From: Amycolatopsis deserti
Lineage (GTDB): Bacteria > Actinomycetota > Actinomycetes > Mycobacteriales > Pseudonocardiaceae
Assembly: GCF_014653945.1 (NCBI RefSeq)
Contig: NZ_BNAU01000010.1
Span: 1 to 64,000 of the forward strand
Length of the DNA stretch: 64,000 nt
Direction of reading: 5' to 3'
The notes beneath the pieces were generated by a model. That model did no database searches, was not told the origin of the DNA, and saw only the letters and a list, made by a program, of their open reading frames with translations. Position numbers and translations under genes: made by a program. Shown here piece after piece: positions 6,923-15,243 of the stretch. Every line of letters begins with the position of its first letter. The first letter of the stretch is position 1.

Positions 6923-9090
6923 TGGCCATCCCGGACTTCTCCGACGTCGAGCTCGGCATCCCGGACCCGGGCAGCCAGAGCGACTGGGCCGAGGCGCTGC
7001 ACTCGAGCACCGGCAAGGGCGCCGACGCCCTGACCTGGGAAACCCCCGAGGGCATCGGCATCAAACCGCTCTACACCGCCGAGGACACCGCGGGCCTGGA
7101 CTTCCTGCGCACGTACCCGGGCATCGCGCCGTTCCTGCGCGGCCCGTACCCGACGATGTACGTCAACCAGCCGTGGACGATCCGCCAGTACGCCGGGTTC
7201 TCCACCGCCGCCGAGTCCAACGCCTTCTACCGGCGCAACCTCGCGGCCGGGCAGAAGGGCCTGTCGGTCGCGTTCGACCTGGCCACCCACCGCGGCTACG
7301 ACTCCGACCACCCGCGCGTGGCCGGTGACGTCGGCATGGCGGGCGTGGCGATCGACTCGATCTACGACATGCGCCAGCTGTTCGACGGAATCCCGCTGGA
7401 CAAGATGAGCGTGTCGATGACCATGAACGGCGCGGTGCTGCCCGTCATGGCGCTCTACATCGTGGCGGCCGAGGAGCAGGGTGTCGCTCCCGAGCAGCTG
7501 GCCGGGACCATCCAGAACGACATCCTCAAGGAGTTCATGGTCCGCAACACCTACATCTACCCGCCGCAGCCGTCGATGCGGATCATCTCCGACATCTTCG
7601 CCTACACCTCGCAGCGGATGCCGCGGTTCAACTCGATCTCCATCTCCGGCTACCACATGCAGGAGGCCGGGGCGACCGCCGATCTGGAGCTGGCCTACAC
7701 GCTGGCCGACGGCGTCGAGTACATCCGCGCCGGGCTGGACGCGGGCCTGGAGGTCGACAAGTTCGCGCCGCGCCTGTCGTTCTTCTGGGCGATCGGCATG
7801 AACTTCTTCATGGAGGTCGCCAAGCTGCGGGCGGCCCGGCTGCTGTGGGCGAAGCTGGTCAAGCAGTTCTCCCCGAAGTCGGAGAAGTCGCTGTCGCTGC
7901 GGACGCATTCGCAGACGTCCGGCTGGTCGCTGACCGCGCAGGACGTGTTCAACAACGTCATCCGCACCTGCGTCGAGGCGATGGCCGCGACCCAGGGGCA
8001 CACGCAGTCGCTGCACACCAACGCCCTCGACGAGGCGCTCGCCCTGCCCACCGACTTCTCCGCGCGCATCGCCCGCAACACCCAGCTGCTGCTGCAGCAG
8101 GAGTCCGGCACCACGCGGGTGATCGACCCGTGGGGCGGCAGCGCGTTCGTCGAGAAGCTGACCTACGATCTCGCGCGCAAGGCGTGGGGCCACATCAGCG
8201 AGGTCGAGTCGGCGGGCGGCATGGCCCGCGCGATCGACGCCGGCATCCCGAAGCTGCGCATCGAGGAGGCCGCGGCCCGCACCCAGGCGCGGATCGACTC
8301 CGGCCGCCAGCCGGTCATCGGCGTGAACAAGTACCAGGTGGTCGATGACCAGCAGATCGACGTGCTCAAGGTCGACAACGCCGGGGTGCGCGCCCAGCAG
8401 CTGGAGAAGCTGCGGCGGCTGCGCGAGGAGCGCGACGAGGACGCCACGCAGGACGCGCTGCGCCGGCTGACCGCGGCCGCCGAGTCGGAAGGCAACCTGC
8501 TGGAGCTGGCCGTGGACGCGGCCCGCGCGAAGGCGACGGTCGGGGAGATCTCCGACGCGCTGGAGAAGGTGTGGGGCCGCCACTCCGGGCAGATTCGTAC
8601 GATCTCCGGCGTGTACCGCGACGAGGTCGGGAAATCCGGGAACGTGGAGAAGGCACGCGCGCGGGTCGAGGCGTTCGCCGAGGCCGAGGGGCGCCGTCCG
8701 CGCATCCTGGTCGCCAAGATGGGCCAGGACGGGCACGACCGCGGCCAGAAGGTGATCGCCACGGCGTTCGCCGACCTCGGCTTCGACGTCGACGTGGGGC
8801 CGCTGTTCTCCACCCCGGCCGAGGTCGCGCGCCAGGCGATCGAGGCGGACGTGCACGTCGTCGGGGTGTCCTCGCTGGCCGCCGGTCACCTGTCGCTGGT
8901 GCCCGCGCTGCGCGAGGAGCTGGCTCAGTTGGGCCGCGAGGACATCATGATCGTGTGCGGCGGCGTCATCCCGCCGCAGGACTACGACGAGCTGCGCGCG
9001 GCTGGGGCGTCGGCGATCTTCGGGCCGGGCACGGTCATCGCGGACGCCGCGCTGGACCTGCTCGACCAGCTCGAGCAGCGGGAGTCCTGA
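6922..9090 (+). CDS. mutB: Methylmalonyl-CoA mutase large subunit
   Basis: Catalytic, adenosylcobalamin-binding chain, 722 aa. The CoA/barrel domain covers roughly 1-560 (YPTMYVNQPWTIRQYAGFST, AFDLATHRGYDSDHPRV). The B12 domain at 590-722 has the base-off motif KMGQDGHDRGQKV, whose histidine ligates cobalt, then SSLAAGH and CGGVIPP. The ATG at 6922 is fixed by the one-base overlap with the mutA stop (TGATG) and by the family N-terminus. The order mutA-mutB-meaB with 4-base spacing forms one operon. It links propionyl-CoA carboxylation (AccA3/AccD5 in this window) to the TCA cycle, and in polyketide producers can supply methylmalonyl-CoA in reverse. Confidence 0.97.
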   Translation: MAIPDFSDVELGIPDPGSQSDWAEALHSSTGKGADALTWETPEGIGIKPLYTAEDTAGLDFLRTYPGIAPFLRGPYPTMYVNQPWTIRQYAGFSTAAESNAFYRRNLAAGQKGLSVAFDLATHRGYDSDHPRVAGDVGMAGVAIDSIYDMRQLFDGIPLDKMSVSMTMNGAVLPVMALYIVAAEEQGVAPEQLAGTIQNDILKEFMVRNTYIYPPQPSMRIISDIFAYTSQRMPRFNSISISGYHMQEAGATADLELAYTLADGVEYIRAGLDAGLEVDKFAPRLSFFWAIGMNFFMEVAKLRAARLLWAKLVKQFSPKSEKSLSLRTHSQTSGWSLTAQDVFNNVIRTCVEAMAATQGHTQSLHTNALDEALALPTDFSARIARNTQLLLQQESGTTRVIDPWGGSAFVEKLTYDLARKAWGHISEVESAGGMARAIDAGIPKLRIEEAAARTQARIDSGRQPVIGVNKYQVVDDQQIDVLKVDNAGVRAQQLEKLRRLREERDEDATQDALRRLTAAAESEGNLLELAVDAARAKATVGEISDALEKVWGRHSGQIRTISGVYRDEVGKSGNVEKARARVEAFAEAEGRRPRILVAKMGQDGHDRGQKVIATAFADLGFDVDVGPLFSTPAEVARQAIEADVHVVGVSSLAAGHLSLVPALREELAQLGREDIMIVCGGVIPPQDYDELRAAGASAIFGPGTVIADAALDLLDQLEQRES

Positions 9091-9094
9091 GCCC

Positions 9095-10078
9095 TTGCCG
9101 CGCAAGATCGACGTCGGTGCCTACGCCAAGGGCGTCCTCGCGGGCGACCGCGGCACGCTGTCCCGGGCGATCACGCTGGTCGAGTCCCAGCGGCCGGACC
9201 ACCGGCAGCAGGCCCAGGAGCTGCTGGTCGAGCTGCTGCCGCACGCCGGCGGCGCGCGGCGGGTCGGGATCACCGGCGTGCCCGGCGTCGGCAAGTCGAC
9301 CTTCATCGACCAGCTCGGCACCGACCTGACCGAGTCCGGGCACCGGGTCGCGGTGCTGGCCGTGGACCCGTCGTCGACCCGGACCGGTGGCAGCATCCTC
9401 GGCGACAAGACCCGCATGGCGCGGCTGGCGAACGACCCGGCCGCGTTCATCCGCCCCTCGCCGACGTCCGGCACGCTCGGCGGCGTCGCCCGCGCGACCC
9501 GCGAGACGATCGTGCTGATGGAGGCCGCCGGGTACGACGTCGTGCTGGTCGAGACCGTCGGCGTCGGGCAGTCCGAGGTGACGGTCGCCAACATGGTCGA
9601 CTGCTTCCTGTTCCTGACGCTGGCCCGCACCGGCGACCAGCTGCAGGGCATCAAGAAGGGCGTGCTCGAGCTGGCCGACGTGATCGCGGTGAACAAGGCC
9701 GACGGCGAGCACGAGCGCGACGCCAAACGGGCCGCGCGGGAGCTGGCCGGCGCGCTGCGGATGATCTACGGGCCGGACGCCGCGTGGACCCCGCCGGTGC
9801 TGACCTGCAGCGGGCTCAACGACATCGGCCTGGACACCGTGTGGCAGCAGATCGAACGCCACCGCGAGACGCTCCAGGTCTCCGGTGAGCTGGACCGCAA
9901 GCGCAAGCAGCAGCAGGTCGACTGGACCTGGGCGATGGTGCGCGAGCAGCTGCAGGCCCGCCTCGACGAGCACCCGGGCGTGAAAGCGCTGGTGCCCGAG
10001 GTCGAGGAGGACGTCCGCGAGGGCAGGCTCACCGCGACGCTGGCCGCGCAGCGGATCCTGGACGCGTTCTCCCTGTGA
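9095..10078 (+). CDS. meaB: MeaB G-protein chaperone of methylmalonyl-CoA mutase
   Basis: GTPase of 327 aa in the MeaB/ArgK (MMAA) family. GVPGVGKST near residue 65 is the P-loop, AVDPSS and ETVGVGQSE are the switch/Walker B segments, and NKAD gives guanine specificity. MeaB gates cofactor loading and protects MutAB from inactivation. The start appears to be TTG at 9095, ten bases after GGAG, because the family N-terminus (PRKIDV...) begins there and no ATG or GTG fits. It follows mutB by four bases. Confidence 0.95.
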   Translation: MPRKIDVGAYAKGVLAGDRGTLSRAITLVESQRPDHRQQAQELLVELLPHAGGARRVGITGVPGVGKSTFIDQLGTDLTESGHRVAVLAVDPSSTRTGGSILGDKTRMARLANDPAAFIRPSPTSGTLGGVARATRETIVLMEAAGYDVVLVETVGVGQSEVTVANMVDCFLFLTLARTGDQLQGIKKGVLELADVIAVNKADGEHERDAKRAARELAGALRMIYGPDAAWTPPVLTCSGLNDIGLDTVWQQIERHRETLQVSGELDRKRKQQQVDWTWAMVREQLQARLDEHPGVKALVPEVEEDVREGRLTATLAAQRILDAFSL

Positions 10079-10123
10079 GTGTCTTCCTTGTTGATGGGTA
10101 ACCGAACCGGCACACTGGGCTCC

Positions 10124-10417
10124 ATGGTCAAGGTGCGTGCCGTGCTGGCGGGTCTGATGCTGACGACGATGGTCGCGTTCGCCGTGCCCGCCGCGCCCGC
10201 GCTCGCCGCCCCGGTGTCCGTGCACGTCGCCGCCGCCGACGTGGTGGCGCAGCAGACCACCGATCCGGGCCCGCGCATCAACCCCGAGGACAACAGCAAG
10301 GCCAACCAGGAGAAGACGAAGAGCAAGATCGTCGTCGGGGTGCTCGCCGTGGTGCTCGCCGGCATCGTCCTGTGGGGACGGAGCGTGCGGCGGAAGAAGC
10401 GCAAGGCGTCCAGCTGA
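10124..10417 (+). CDS. Small exported membrane protein of unknown function
   Basis: With ATG at 10124 the protein is 97 aa: a cleavable-looking signal (VRAVLAGLMLTTMVAFAVPA, ending APALAAP), a short polar stretch rich in D, N and K, one C-terminal helix (IVVGVLAVVLAGIVLW) and a basic tail RRKKRKASS. It would sit in the membrane with a small outer segment. A TTGTTG (10088) and CACACT (10111) pair with 17-bp spacing places transcription at the ATG, so the start may be leaderless; an earlier in-frame ATG at 10094 is possible. I do not recognise the family. Confidence 0.65.
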   Translation: MVKVRAVLAGLMLTTMVAFAVPAAPALAAPVSVHVAAADVVAQQTTDPGPRINPEDNSKANQEKTKSKIVVGVLAVVLAGIVLWGRSVRRKKRKASS

Positions 10418-10582
10418 GCCGCGCCCGGCGTATTCGGTTACGCCGTATTCCGTAGTGCCGCTCGCCGCAGATCCACTACCGGCCGTCGCCCAGAGTGAGA
10501 TCTGGTTCGAGGATTGCTCCTTGCATGGTGCAGGATTGCGTCAAATGGGTTACGTAGTTCTCGGTGTGTATGGAGGTGCGGC

Positions 10583-11878
10583 GTGACCGTGCTGGACTCC
10601 CGCCCGGAGGTGCCCGGCGATCACGGTGGTCGCCCTACCTCATTCGAGGCGCCGGACGCGCTGATCACGGCGGATGGCGTCAGCATGGCTCCCGTGACCG
10701 ATCTCGGTGCGGGCCGGGGCCCCTTCTGGCTGGACGAGTGGCTCGAGCGCGGCGGAACCGACCTGGTCGCCTGGCGCCGTCACATCCACGCCCACCCCGA
10801 GCTGGCGCGTCACGAGTTCGCGACCACCGAACTGATCACGGACATCCTGCGCTCGGCCGGGTTGAACCCGGAGGTCCTGCCCGGCGGCACCGGCGTGGTG
10901 TGCGACGTCGGATCGGGTGAGCGCTGCGTCGCCCTGCGGGCCGACATCGACGCGCTGCCGCTCACCGAGGCGACCGGCCTGCCCTACTCGTCGACGGTGG
11001 AGGGCGCCGCGCACGCCTGCGGGCACGACGCGCACACCGCGATCCTGCTGGGCGTGGCGAAGGCCCTGGCGTCGGCACCCGAGCTGCCCGGCCGCGTGCG
11101 GCTGATCTTCCAGCCCGCCGAGGAGGTCATGCCCGGCGGCGCGCTCGACGTGATCACCGCGGGCGGGCTGGACGGCGTCGACCGGATCTTCGGCCTGCAC
11201 TGCGACCCGCGGGTCGAGGTGGGCAAGATCGGCACCCGCGTCGGCGCGCTGACCTCGGCGGCCGACCTCATCGAGCTGCGGCTGACCTCGCCCGGCGGGC
11301 ACACGTCCCGGCCGCACCTGACCGCCGACCTGGTGCACGCCCTGGGTGTCGCCATCACGTCGCTGCCGTCGCTGCTGTCCCGGCGCGTCGACCCGCGGTC
11401 CGGCACCGTGCTGGTGTGGGGCGCGGTGCACGCCGGGCAGGCCGCCAACGCGGTGCCCGAGGAGGGCGTGCTGCGCGGCACGCTGCGGACGGCGGACCAC
11501 GAGGTGTGGAAGTCGCTGGAGCCGCTCGTCAGGTCGTCGGTGGACTCGCTGCTGACGCCCTACGGGGTCGGTTTCGAGCTGGACTACCGCCGCGGGGTGC
11601 CACCGGTCGTCGGCGACGAGGATTCCACGTCGCTGCTGCGCGCCGGGATCGAGGCCGCCCTCGGTGACGATGCGGTGACCGGTACGGAACAGTCGTCGGG
11701 CGGCGAGGACTTCGCGTGGTACCTGGAGCACGTGCCGGGTGCCTTCTGCCGCCTCGGGGTGTGGTCGGGCGAGGGCGACCAGCGCGACCTGCACCGGCCC
11801 ACCTTCGAACTGGACGAGCGCGCGCTGCACGTCGGCGTCCGCGTCCTGGTCCACACCGCGCTGGCCGCCCTGGCCTGA
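10583..11878 (+). CDS. M20 family amidohydrolase
   Basis: Metal-dependent amidohydrolase of the AmiA/HipO type, 431 aa. RRHIHAHPEL and GHDAHTAILLG carry metal ligands, FQPAEE the catalytic acid region, and SPGGHTSRPH lies in the dimerisation domain; the last ligand is in the C-terminal SSGGEDFAWYLE. It should hydrolyse an N-acyl amino acid or similar amide. GTG at 10583 has GGAGG six bases upstream; the frame is open 69 bases further but without a ribosome site. Its place between lpdA and punA matches amiA1/amiB1 as I recall them in mycobacteria. The substrate is unknown. Confidence 0.9.
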   Translation: MTVLDSRPEVPGDHGGRPTSFEAPDALITADGVSMAPVTDLGAGRGPFWLDEWLERGGTDLVAWRRHIHAHPELARHEFATTELITDILRSAGLNPEVLPGGTGVVCDVGSGERCVALRADIDALPLTEATGLPYSSTVEGAAHACGHDAHTAILLGVAKALASAPELPGRVRLIFQPAEEVMPGGALDVITAGGLDGVDRIFGLHCDPRVEVGKIGTRVGALTSAADLIELRLTSPGGHTSRPHLTADLVHALGVAITSLPSLLSRRVDPRSGTVLVWGAVHAGQAANAVPEEGVLRGTLRTADHEVWKSLEPLVRSSVDSLLTPYGVGFELDYRRGVPPVVGDEDSTSLLRAGIEAALGDDAVTGTEQSSGGEDFAWYLEHVPGAFCRLGVWSGEGDQRDLHRPTFELDERALHVGVRVLVHTALAALA

Positions 11879-11908
11879 GCATTCGTGCGCGCGGGTTCTG
11901 CGCGCGAG

Positions 11909-11936
11909 TTATCCACAGGGGCGGAAGTTATCCACA
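11909..11936 (+). other. Pair of DnaA-box-like sites
   Basis: TTATCCACA occurs at 11909-11917 and 11928-11936, two perfect consensus DnaA boxes in the same orientation, 19 bp apart. The second runs into the palindrome CCACAGATTCTGTGG (11932-11946). No dnaA or dnaN gene is near, so this is not oriC. Confidence 0.7.
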
Positions 11937-11955
11937 GATTCTGTGGGCTGCGCCT

Positions 11956-12105
11956 GTGTCGGTACTTTCCGCGACACGGCCTGAACAGGTCCTCGGCGGT
12001 TTACCGGTGCCCGTGCAGCAGCATTCGATCATCGATCTCGCCGGGCGTGAGCTGTACCGGCTGGACTTCGCCCGGCCGGAGCCGCGCGGGGCCGTCGCCT
12101 CGTGA
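11956..12105 (+). CDS. Possible small protein of 49 residues
   Basis: A short open frame runs from GTG (11956) to TGA (12105) in the gap between the amidohydrolase and the minus-strand cyclotransferase-like gene. The C-terminal part (QQHSIIDLAGRELYRLDFARP) looks protein-like, but there is no clear ribosome binding site and I know no homologue. It begins 20 bp after the DnaA boxes. It may be a real small gene or the tail of a lost one. Confidence 0.25.
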   Translation: MSVLSATRPEQVLGGLPVPVQQHSIIDLAGRELYRLDFARPEPRGAVAS

Positions 12106-12111
12106 GGAGGG

Positions 12112-12564
12112 TCAGGACGTGATGCCGCGGCAGGGGCGCGTGCGCAGGTCGTCCACGTAGTCCGTGGGCGCGCCGGCCGCCTCGGCGGCGTCGGCCAGCA
12201 CACCCAGGTACCGGGCCGACGGCAGCCCGCCCTCGTAGGCGTCCAGCACGTACAACCAGGCCAGCGCGGAGCCGTCCATCGTCTGCACGCGGAGCCGGAT
12301 CTTGTTGTGCATGCCCAGCTCGCCGCCTTCCCAGCTGTCCAGCCGGGCCTCGTCCAGCGGCGTCACGTCGTACAGCACCACGAAGACCCGGGAGCCCGGG
12401 TCTTCGACGATGGTCGCCAGCGCGCCCTCCCAGCCGAGGTCCTCGCCCCCGAAGGTCAGCCGCCAGCCCTCCAGCCAGCCGGTGCCGGCCATGGGCGAAT
12501 GCGGCGCCCGCTCCATCATCTGATTCGGATCCATGTTGGACCCGTAGGCGGCATACAACGGCAC
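12112..12564 (-). CDS. Gamma-glutamylcyclotransferase-like protein
   Basis: About 150 aa, beginning MPLYAAYGSNM; YGSN is the substrate-binding loop of the gamma-glutamylcyclotransferase fold. It matches the M. tuberculosis Rv3304 type, which starts with almost the same peptide in my recollection. The start is taken as GTG at 12564 because a TAGGCT hexamer ends exactly six bases upstream, as expected for a leaderless transcript; a GTG two codons earlier (12570) is also open but abuts the hexamer. It diverges from lpdA. The exact reaction is not established. Confidence 0.85.
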   Translation of the reverse strand: MPLYAAYGSNMDPNQMMERAPHSPMAGTGWLEGWRLTFGGEDLGWEGALATIVEDPGSRVFVVLYDVTPLDEARLDSWEGGELGMHNKIRLRVQTMDGSALAWLYVLDAYEGGLPSARYLGVLADAAEAAGAPTDYVDDLRTRPCRGITS

Positions 12565-12663
12565 GCGCACAGCCTAGCCGCCCATCGCTCACCCGACCGG
12601 ACGTACTCCAGGTGTCGCGGCCTAAGGTTGTGGATGAGGCGCGCGTAAGGAGGAGGAGACCAC

Positions 12664-14067
12664 GTGACCAGGATCGTGATCATGGGCGGCGGACCGGCGG
12701 GCTACGAGGCGGCGCTGGTGGCCGCACAGCACGGCGCCGACGTCACGATCGTCGAGAAGGACGGGCTCGGCGGCGCGTGCGTGCTCTACGACTGCGTCCC
12801 GTCGAAGACGTTCATCGCCTCCTCCGGCGCCCGCGCCAACATGCACGGCCTCGGTGAGCTGGGGATCATCACCGACATGGCCGACACCAGCGTCGACCTG
12901 CGCACCGTGCACGGCCGGGTGAAGGGCCTCGCGCTCGCCCAGTCGGCCGACATCCGCGCCCGCGTCCAGCGCGAAGGTGTGAAAGTCCTCACCGGCGAGG
13001 GCCGGTTCGACGACGACGAGCCCGGCCTGGCCACGCACAAGGTCCGCGTCACGAAGGCCACCGGCGACGTCGACGTGCTCGACGCCGACGTCGTCCTGAT
13101 CGCCACCGGCGCCACCCCGCGCGTGCTGCCCGGCGCGGTCCCGGACGGCGAGCGCATCCTCGACTGGCGCCAGCTCTACGACCTCAAGGAGCTGCCCGAG
13201 CACCTGGTCGTGGTCGGGTCCGGCGTCACCGGCGCCGAGTTCGCCTCCGCCTACACCGAGATGGGCGTCAAGGTCACGCTCGTGTCCAGCCGCGACCGCG
13301 TCCTGCCGCACGAGGACGCCGACGCCGCCGCCGTGCTGGAGGAGGTGTTCGCCCAGCGCGGCAACACCGTCGTCAAGCACGCGCGCGCCGAGCGGGTCGA
13401 GCGCACCGAGAAGGGCGTCGAGGTCCACCTGCAGGACGGCCGCGTCATCGAGGGCACCCACGCGCTGATGACCGTCGGCTCGGTCCCCAACACCAAGGAC
13501 ATCGGGCTGGAGCGGGTCGGCATCGAGCCGGGCCCCGGCGGGTTCATCACGGTCGACCGCGTCTCCCGCACGACCGTCCCCGGCATCTACGCGGCAGGCG
13601 ACTGCACCGGCGTGCTGATGCTCGCGTCGGTGGCCAGCATGCAGGGCCGGATCGCGATGTGGCACGCGCTCGGCGAGGGCGTCGCGCCGATCAAGCTGAA
13701 GACGGTCGCCGCGAACGTGTTCACCCACCCGGAGATCGCGACCGTCGGCATCAGCCAGAGCGCGATCGACTCCGGCGAGGTCCCGGCCCGCACGATCATG
13801 CTGCCGCTGGCGACCAACGCGCGGGCCAAGATGGAGGGTCTGCGCCGCGGTTTCGTGAAGCTGTTCTGCCGCCCGGCGACCGGGGTGATCGTCGGCGGCG
13901 TGGTCGTGGCGCCGACGGCGAGCGAGCTGATCCTGCCGATCGCGCTGGCGGTGCAGAACCAGCTGACGGTCGACCACCTGGCGCTCACGTTCGCGGTGTA
14001 CCCGTCGCTGTCCGGCTCGATCACCGAGGCCGCGCGGCAGCTGATGCGGCACGACGACCTGGACTGA
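12664..14067 (+). CDS. lpdA: NAD(P)H-quinone dehydrogenase of the LpdA type
   Basis: Flavoprotein disulfide reductase family, 467 aa, cytoplasmic. The N-terminal FAD motif is MGGGPAGYE; the redox pair is C-V-L-Y-D-C in GGACVLYDCVPSK; the NAD(P) motif is VGSGVTGAEFAS; YAAGDCTG binds FAD. The C-terminal histidine/glutamate dyad of true lipoamide dehydrogenases is missing: the segment reads FAVYPSLSGS, with Tyr and Gly in those positions. That agrees with the non-lipoamide quinone reductase role reported for M. tuberculosis LpdA. GTG at 12664 has AAGGAGGAGG upstream. It diverges from the Rv3304-like gene. Confidence 0.92.
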   Translation: MTRIVIMGGGPAGYEAALVAAQHGADVTIVEKDGLGGACVLYDCVPSKTFIASSGARANMHGLGELGIITDMADTSVDLRTVHGRVKGLALAQSADIRARVQREGVKVLTGEGRFDDDEPGLATHKVRVTKATGDVDVLDADVVLIATGATPRVLPGAVPDGERILDWRQLYDLKELPEHLVVVGSGVTGAEFASAYTEMGVKVTLVSSRDRVLPHEDADAAAVLEEVFAQRGNTVVKHARAERVERTEKGVEVHLQDGRVIEGTHALMTVGSVPNTKDIGLERVGIEPGPGGFITVDRVSRTTVPGIYAAGDCTGVLMLASVASMQGRIAMWHALGEGVAPIKLKTVAANVFTHPEIATVGISQSAIDSGEVPARTIMLPLATNARAKMEGLRRGFVKLFCRPATGVIVGGVVVAPTASELILPIALAVQNQLTVDHLALTFAVYPSLSGSITEAARQLMRHDDLD

Positions 14068-14150
14068 CGTCACGGTTGGGTGTCGGGGGCCAACCCCGGC
14101 ACGGTGCGGCGCGCCTTTAAGGCCATCAGCTCTACCGCCGTGAGGCCGCC

Positions 14151-14648
14151 ATGAGAACAACCGCCATCGCCGCCGCCCTGCTCGCGACCCTGGTCGCCGC
14201 CACGCCGGCGTTCGCGCAGACCACCACCGAACCCACCTCGCCGGACGAGACCACCTCGTCGCCGGAACCGCTGCCGGTGTGGCTGAAGCTGTCCGCCTAC
14301 AGCGGGCACCCCGGCGAGAAGGTCTCGGTCGCCGCCGCGTGCGGCGACGAGGCCAGCCCACTCACCACGCGAGCCTTGCGGGTGACCCAGCCGCTTGAGG
14401 CGAATCCGGAGGGTCACCAGCCGTGGGCGTTGTTCGCCGAAACGGTGATCCGCGACGTGCCAGAAGGCTCCTATCCGGTGTCGTTCCACTGCGGTGGGGA
14501 TCCGGTGACCGTCTACTTCACCGTGCTCCACCGGGACTCCTCGCCTGCACCGAGCTCAGGGCAGTCGAAGAAGGCGCCGGGGCCGGGCCAGACGCGGGTC
14601 GTGCCGCAGGGCGCGCCGCAGACCGGTGACGGGTCGCTGGCGCCGTGA
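14151..14648 (+). CDS. Secreted protein with a sortase-like C-terminal motif
   Basis: 165 aa with a signal peptide (IAAALLATLVAATPAFA, cleaved before QTTTEP), a Thr/Ser/Pro linker, a compact domain with two cysteines (AAACGDE, SFHCGGD) that probably form a disulfide, and a C-terminal tail ending RVVPQGAPQTGDGSLAP. APQTG resembles an LPxTG-type motif, but no hydrophobic segment or basic tail follows. It is translationally coupled (GTGA) to the class F sortase gene, which suggests the two act together. The domain itself is not one I recognise. Confidence 0.8.
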   Translation: MRTTAIAAALLATLVAATPAFAQTTTEPTSPDETTSSPEPLPVWLKLSAYSGHPGEKVSVAAACGDEASPLTTRALRVTQPLEANPEGHQPWALFAETVIRDVPEGSYPVSFHCGGDPVTVYFTVLHRDSSPAPSSGQSKKAPGPGQTRVVPQGAPQTGDGSLAP

Positions 14649-15172
14649 TCCGCGCGGCGATCGCCGTGGTGCTGGGCCTGCTCCTGCTGAGCGGTTGTGC
14701 CGCTGCGCCGGAGCAGACGCCCGCGGCTACTGTGCCCGCTGCCGTGGAGATCCCGGCGATCGGCGCCCGGTCGAGCCTGGTTCCCTTGGGGCTCAACGAA
14801 GACGGGACCGTGGAGGTGCCGCCGGTGGCCACGCCCGGGCAGGCCGGCTGGTACTCGCTCGGTCCGGCGCCGGGGGAGCGCGGGCCGGCGGTGATCCTGG
14901 GGCACGTCGACGGCAACCGGCAGCAGGGGATCTTCTCCCGGTTGCACGAACTCGCGCCCGGCGACCGGGTTTCGGTGTCCCATGTGGACGGTTCCCGGTC
15001 CGGGTTCGTGGTGACCAGGGTGGTGCGCGTGCCGAAGGGGGAATTCCCGACCGCCGAGGTCTACGGCGACACGGCAGGGCCGGAGCTGCGGCTCATCACG
15101 TGCGGCGGCGTGTTCGACCGGGCCGCGCGGAGCTACCGCGACAACATCATCGTGTTCGCCGTTCTCGCGTGA
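14645..15172 (+). CDS. Class F sortase
   Basis: 175 aa. The N-terminus VVLGLLLLSGC carries a lipobox (LSGC), so it may be lipid-anchored outside the cell. The catalytic residues are visible: His in ILGHVDG, Cys in LITCGG and Arg in RSYRDN. Class F sortases of Actinobacteria are transpeptidases of the cell envelope. It starts at GTG overlapping the stop of the secreted partner by four bases. The coupling makes that neighbour the obvious candidate substrate, although its sorting signal is incomplete. Confidence 0.88.
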   Translation: MIRAAIAVVLGLLLLSGCAAAPEQTPAATVPAAVEIPAIGARSSLVPLGLNEDGTVEVPPVATPGQAGWYSLGPAPGERGPAVILGHVDGNRQQGIFSRLHELAPGDRVSVSHVDGSRSGFVVTRVVRVPKGEFPTAEVYGDTAGPELRLITCGGVFDRAARSYRDNIIVFAVLA

Positions 15173-15243
15173 GCCCGTTTTTGTCGGGGGTGGGTGCCAC
15201 ACTGTGACCACTGGCACAACTCCTGGTGGAAGGGATCATCGAG

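Noticed and set aside
10418..10582. Riboswitch upstream of the amidohydrolase
   Set aside because: No conserved riboswitch motif is visible; only a normal ribosome site and weak promoter-like hexamers.
11909..11946. Chromosomal replication origin
   Set aside because: There are only two DnaA boxes, no AT-rich unwinding element and no dnaA/dnaN nearby.
12622..14361. A 579-residue open frame antisense to lpdA and neighbours, and similar long antisense frames over mutA, mutB, the kinase and the BTAD gene
   Set aside because: High GC at third codon positions keeps opposite frames open. Their translations are Arg/Gly/Asp-rich with no motifs, whereas the sense frames show complete conserved families.
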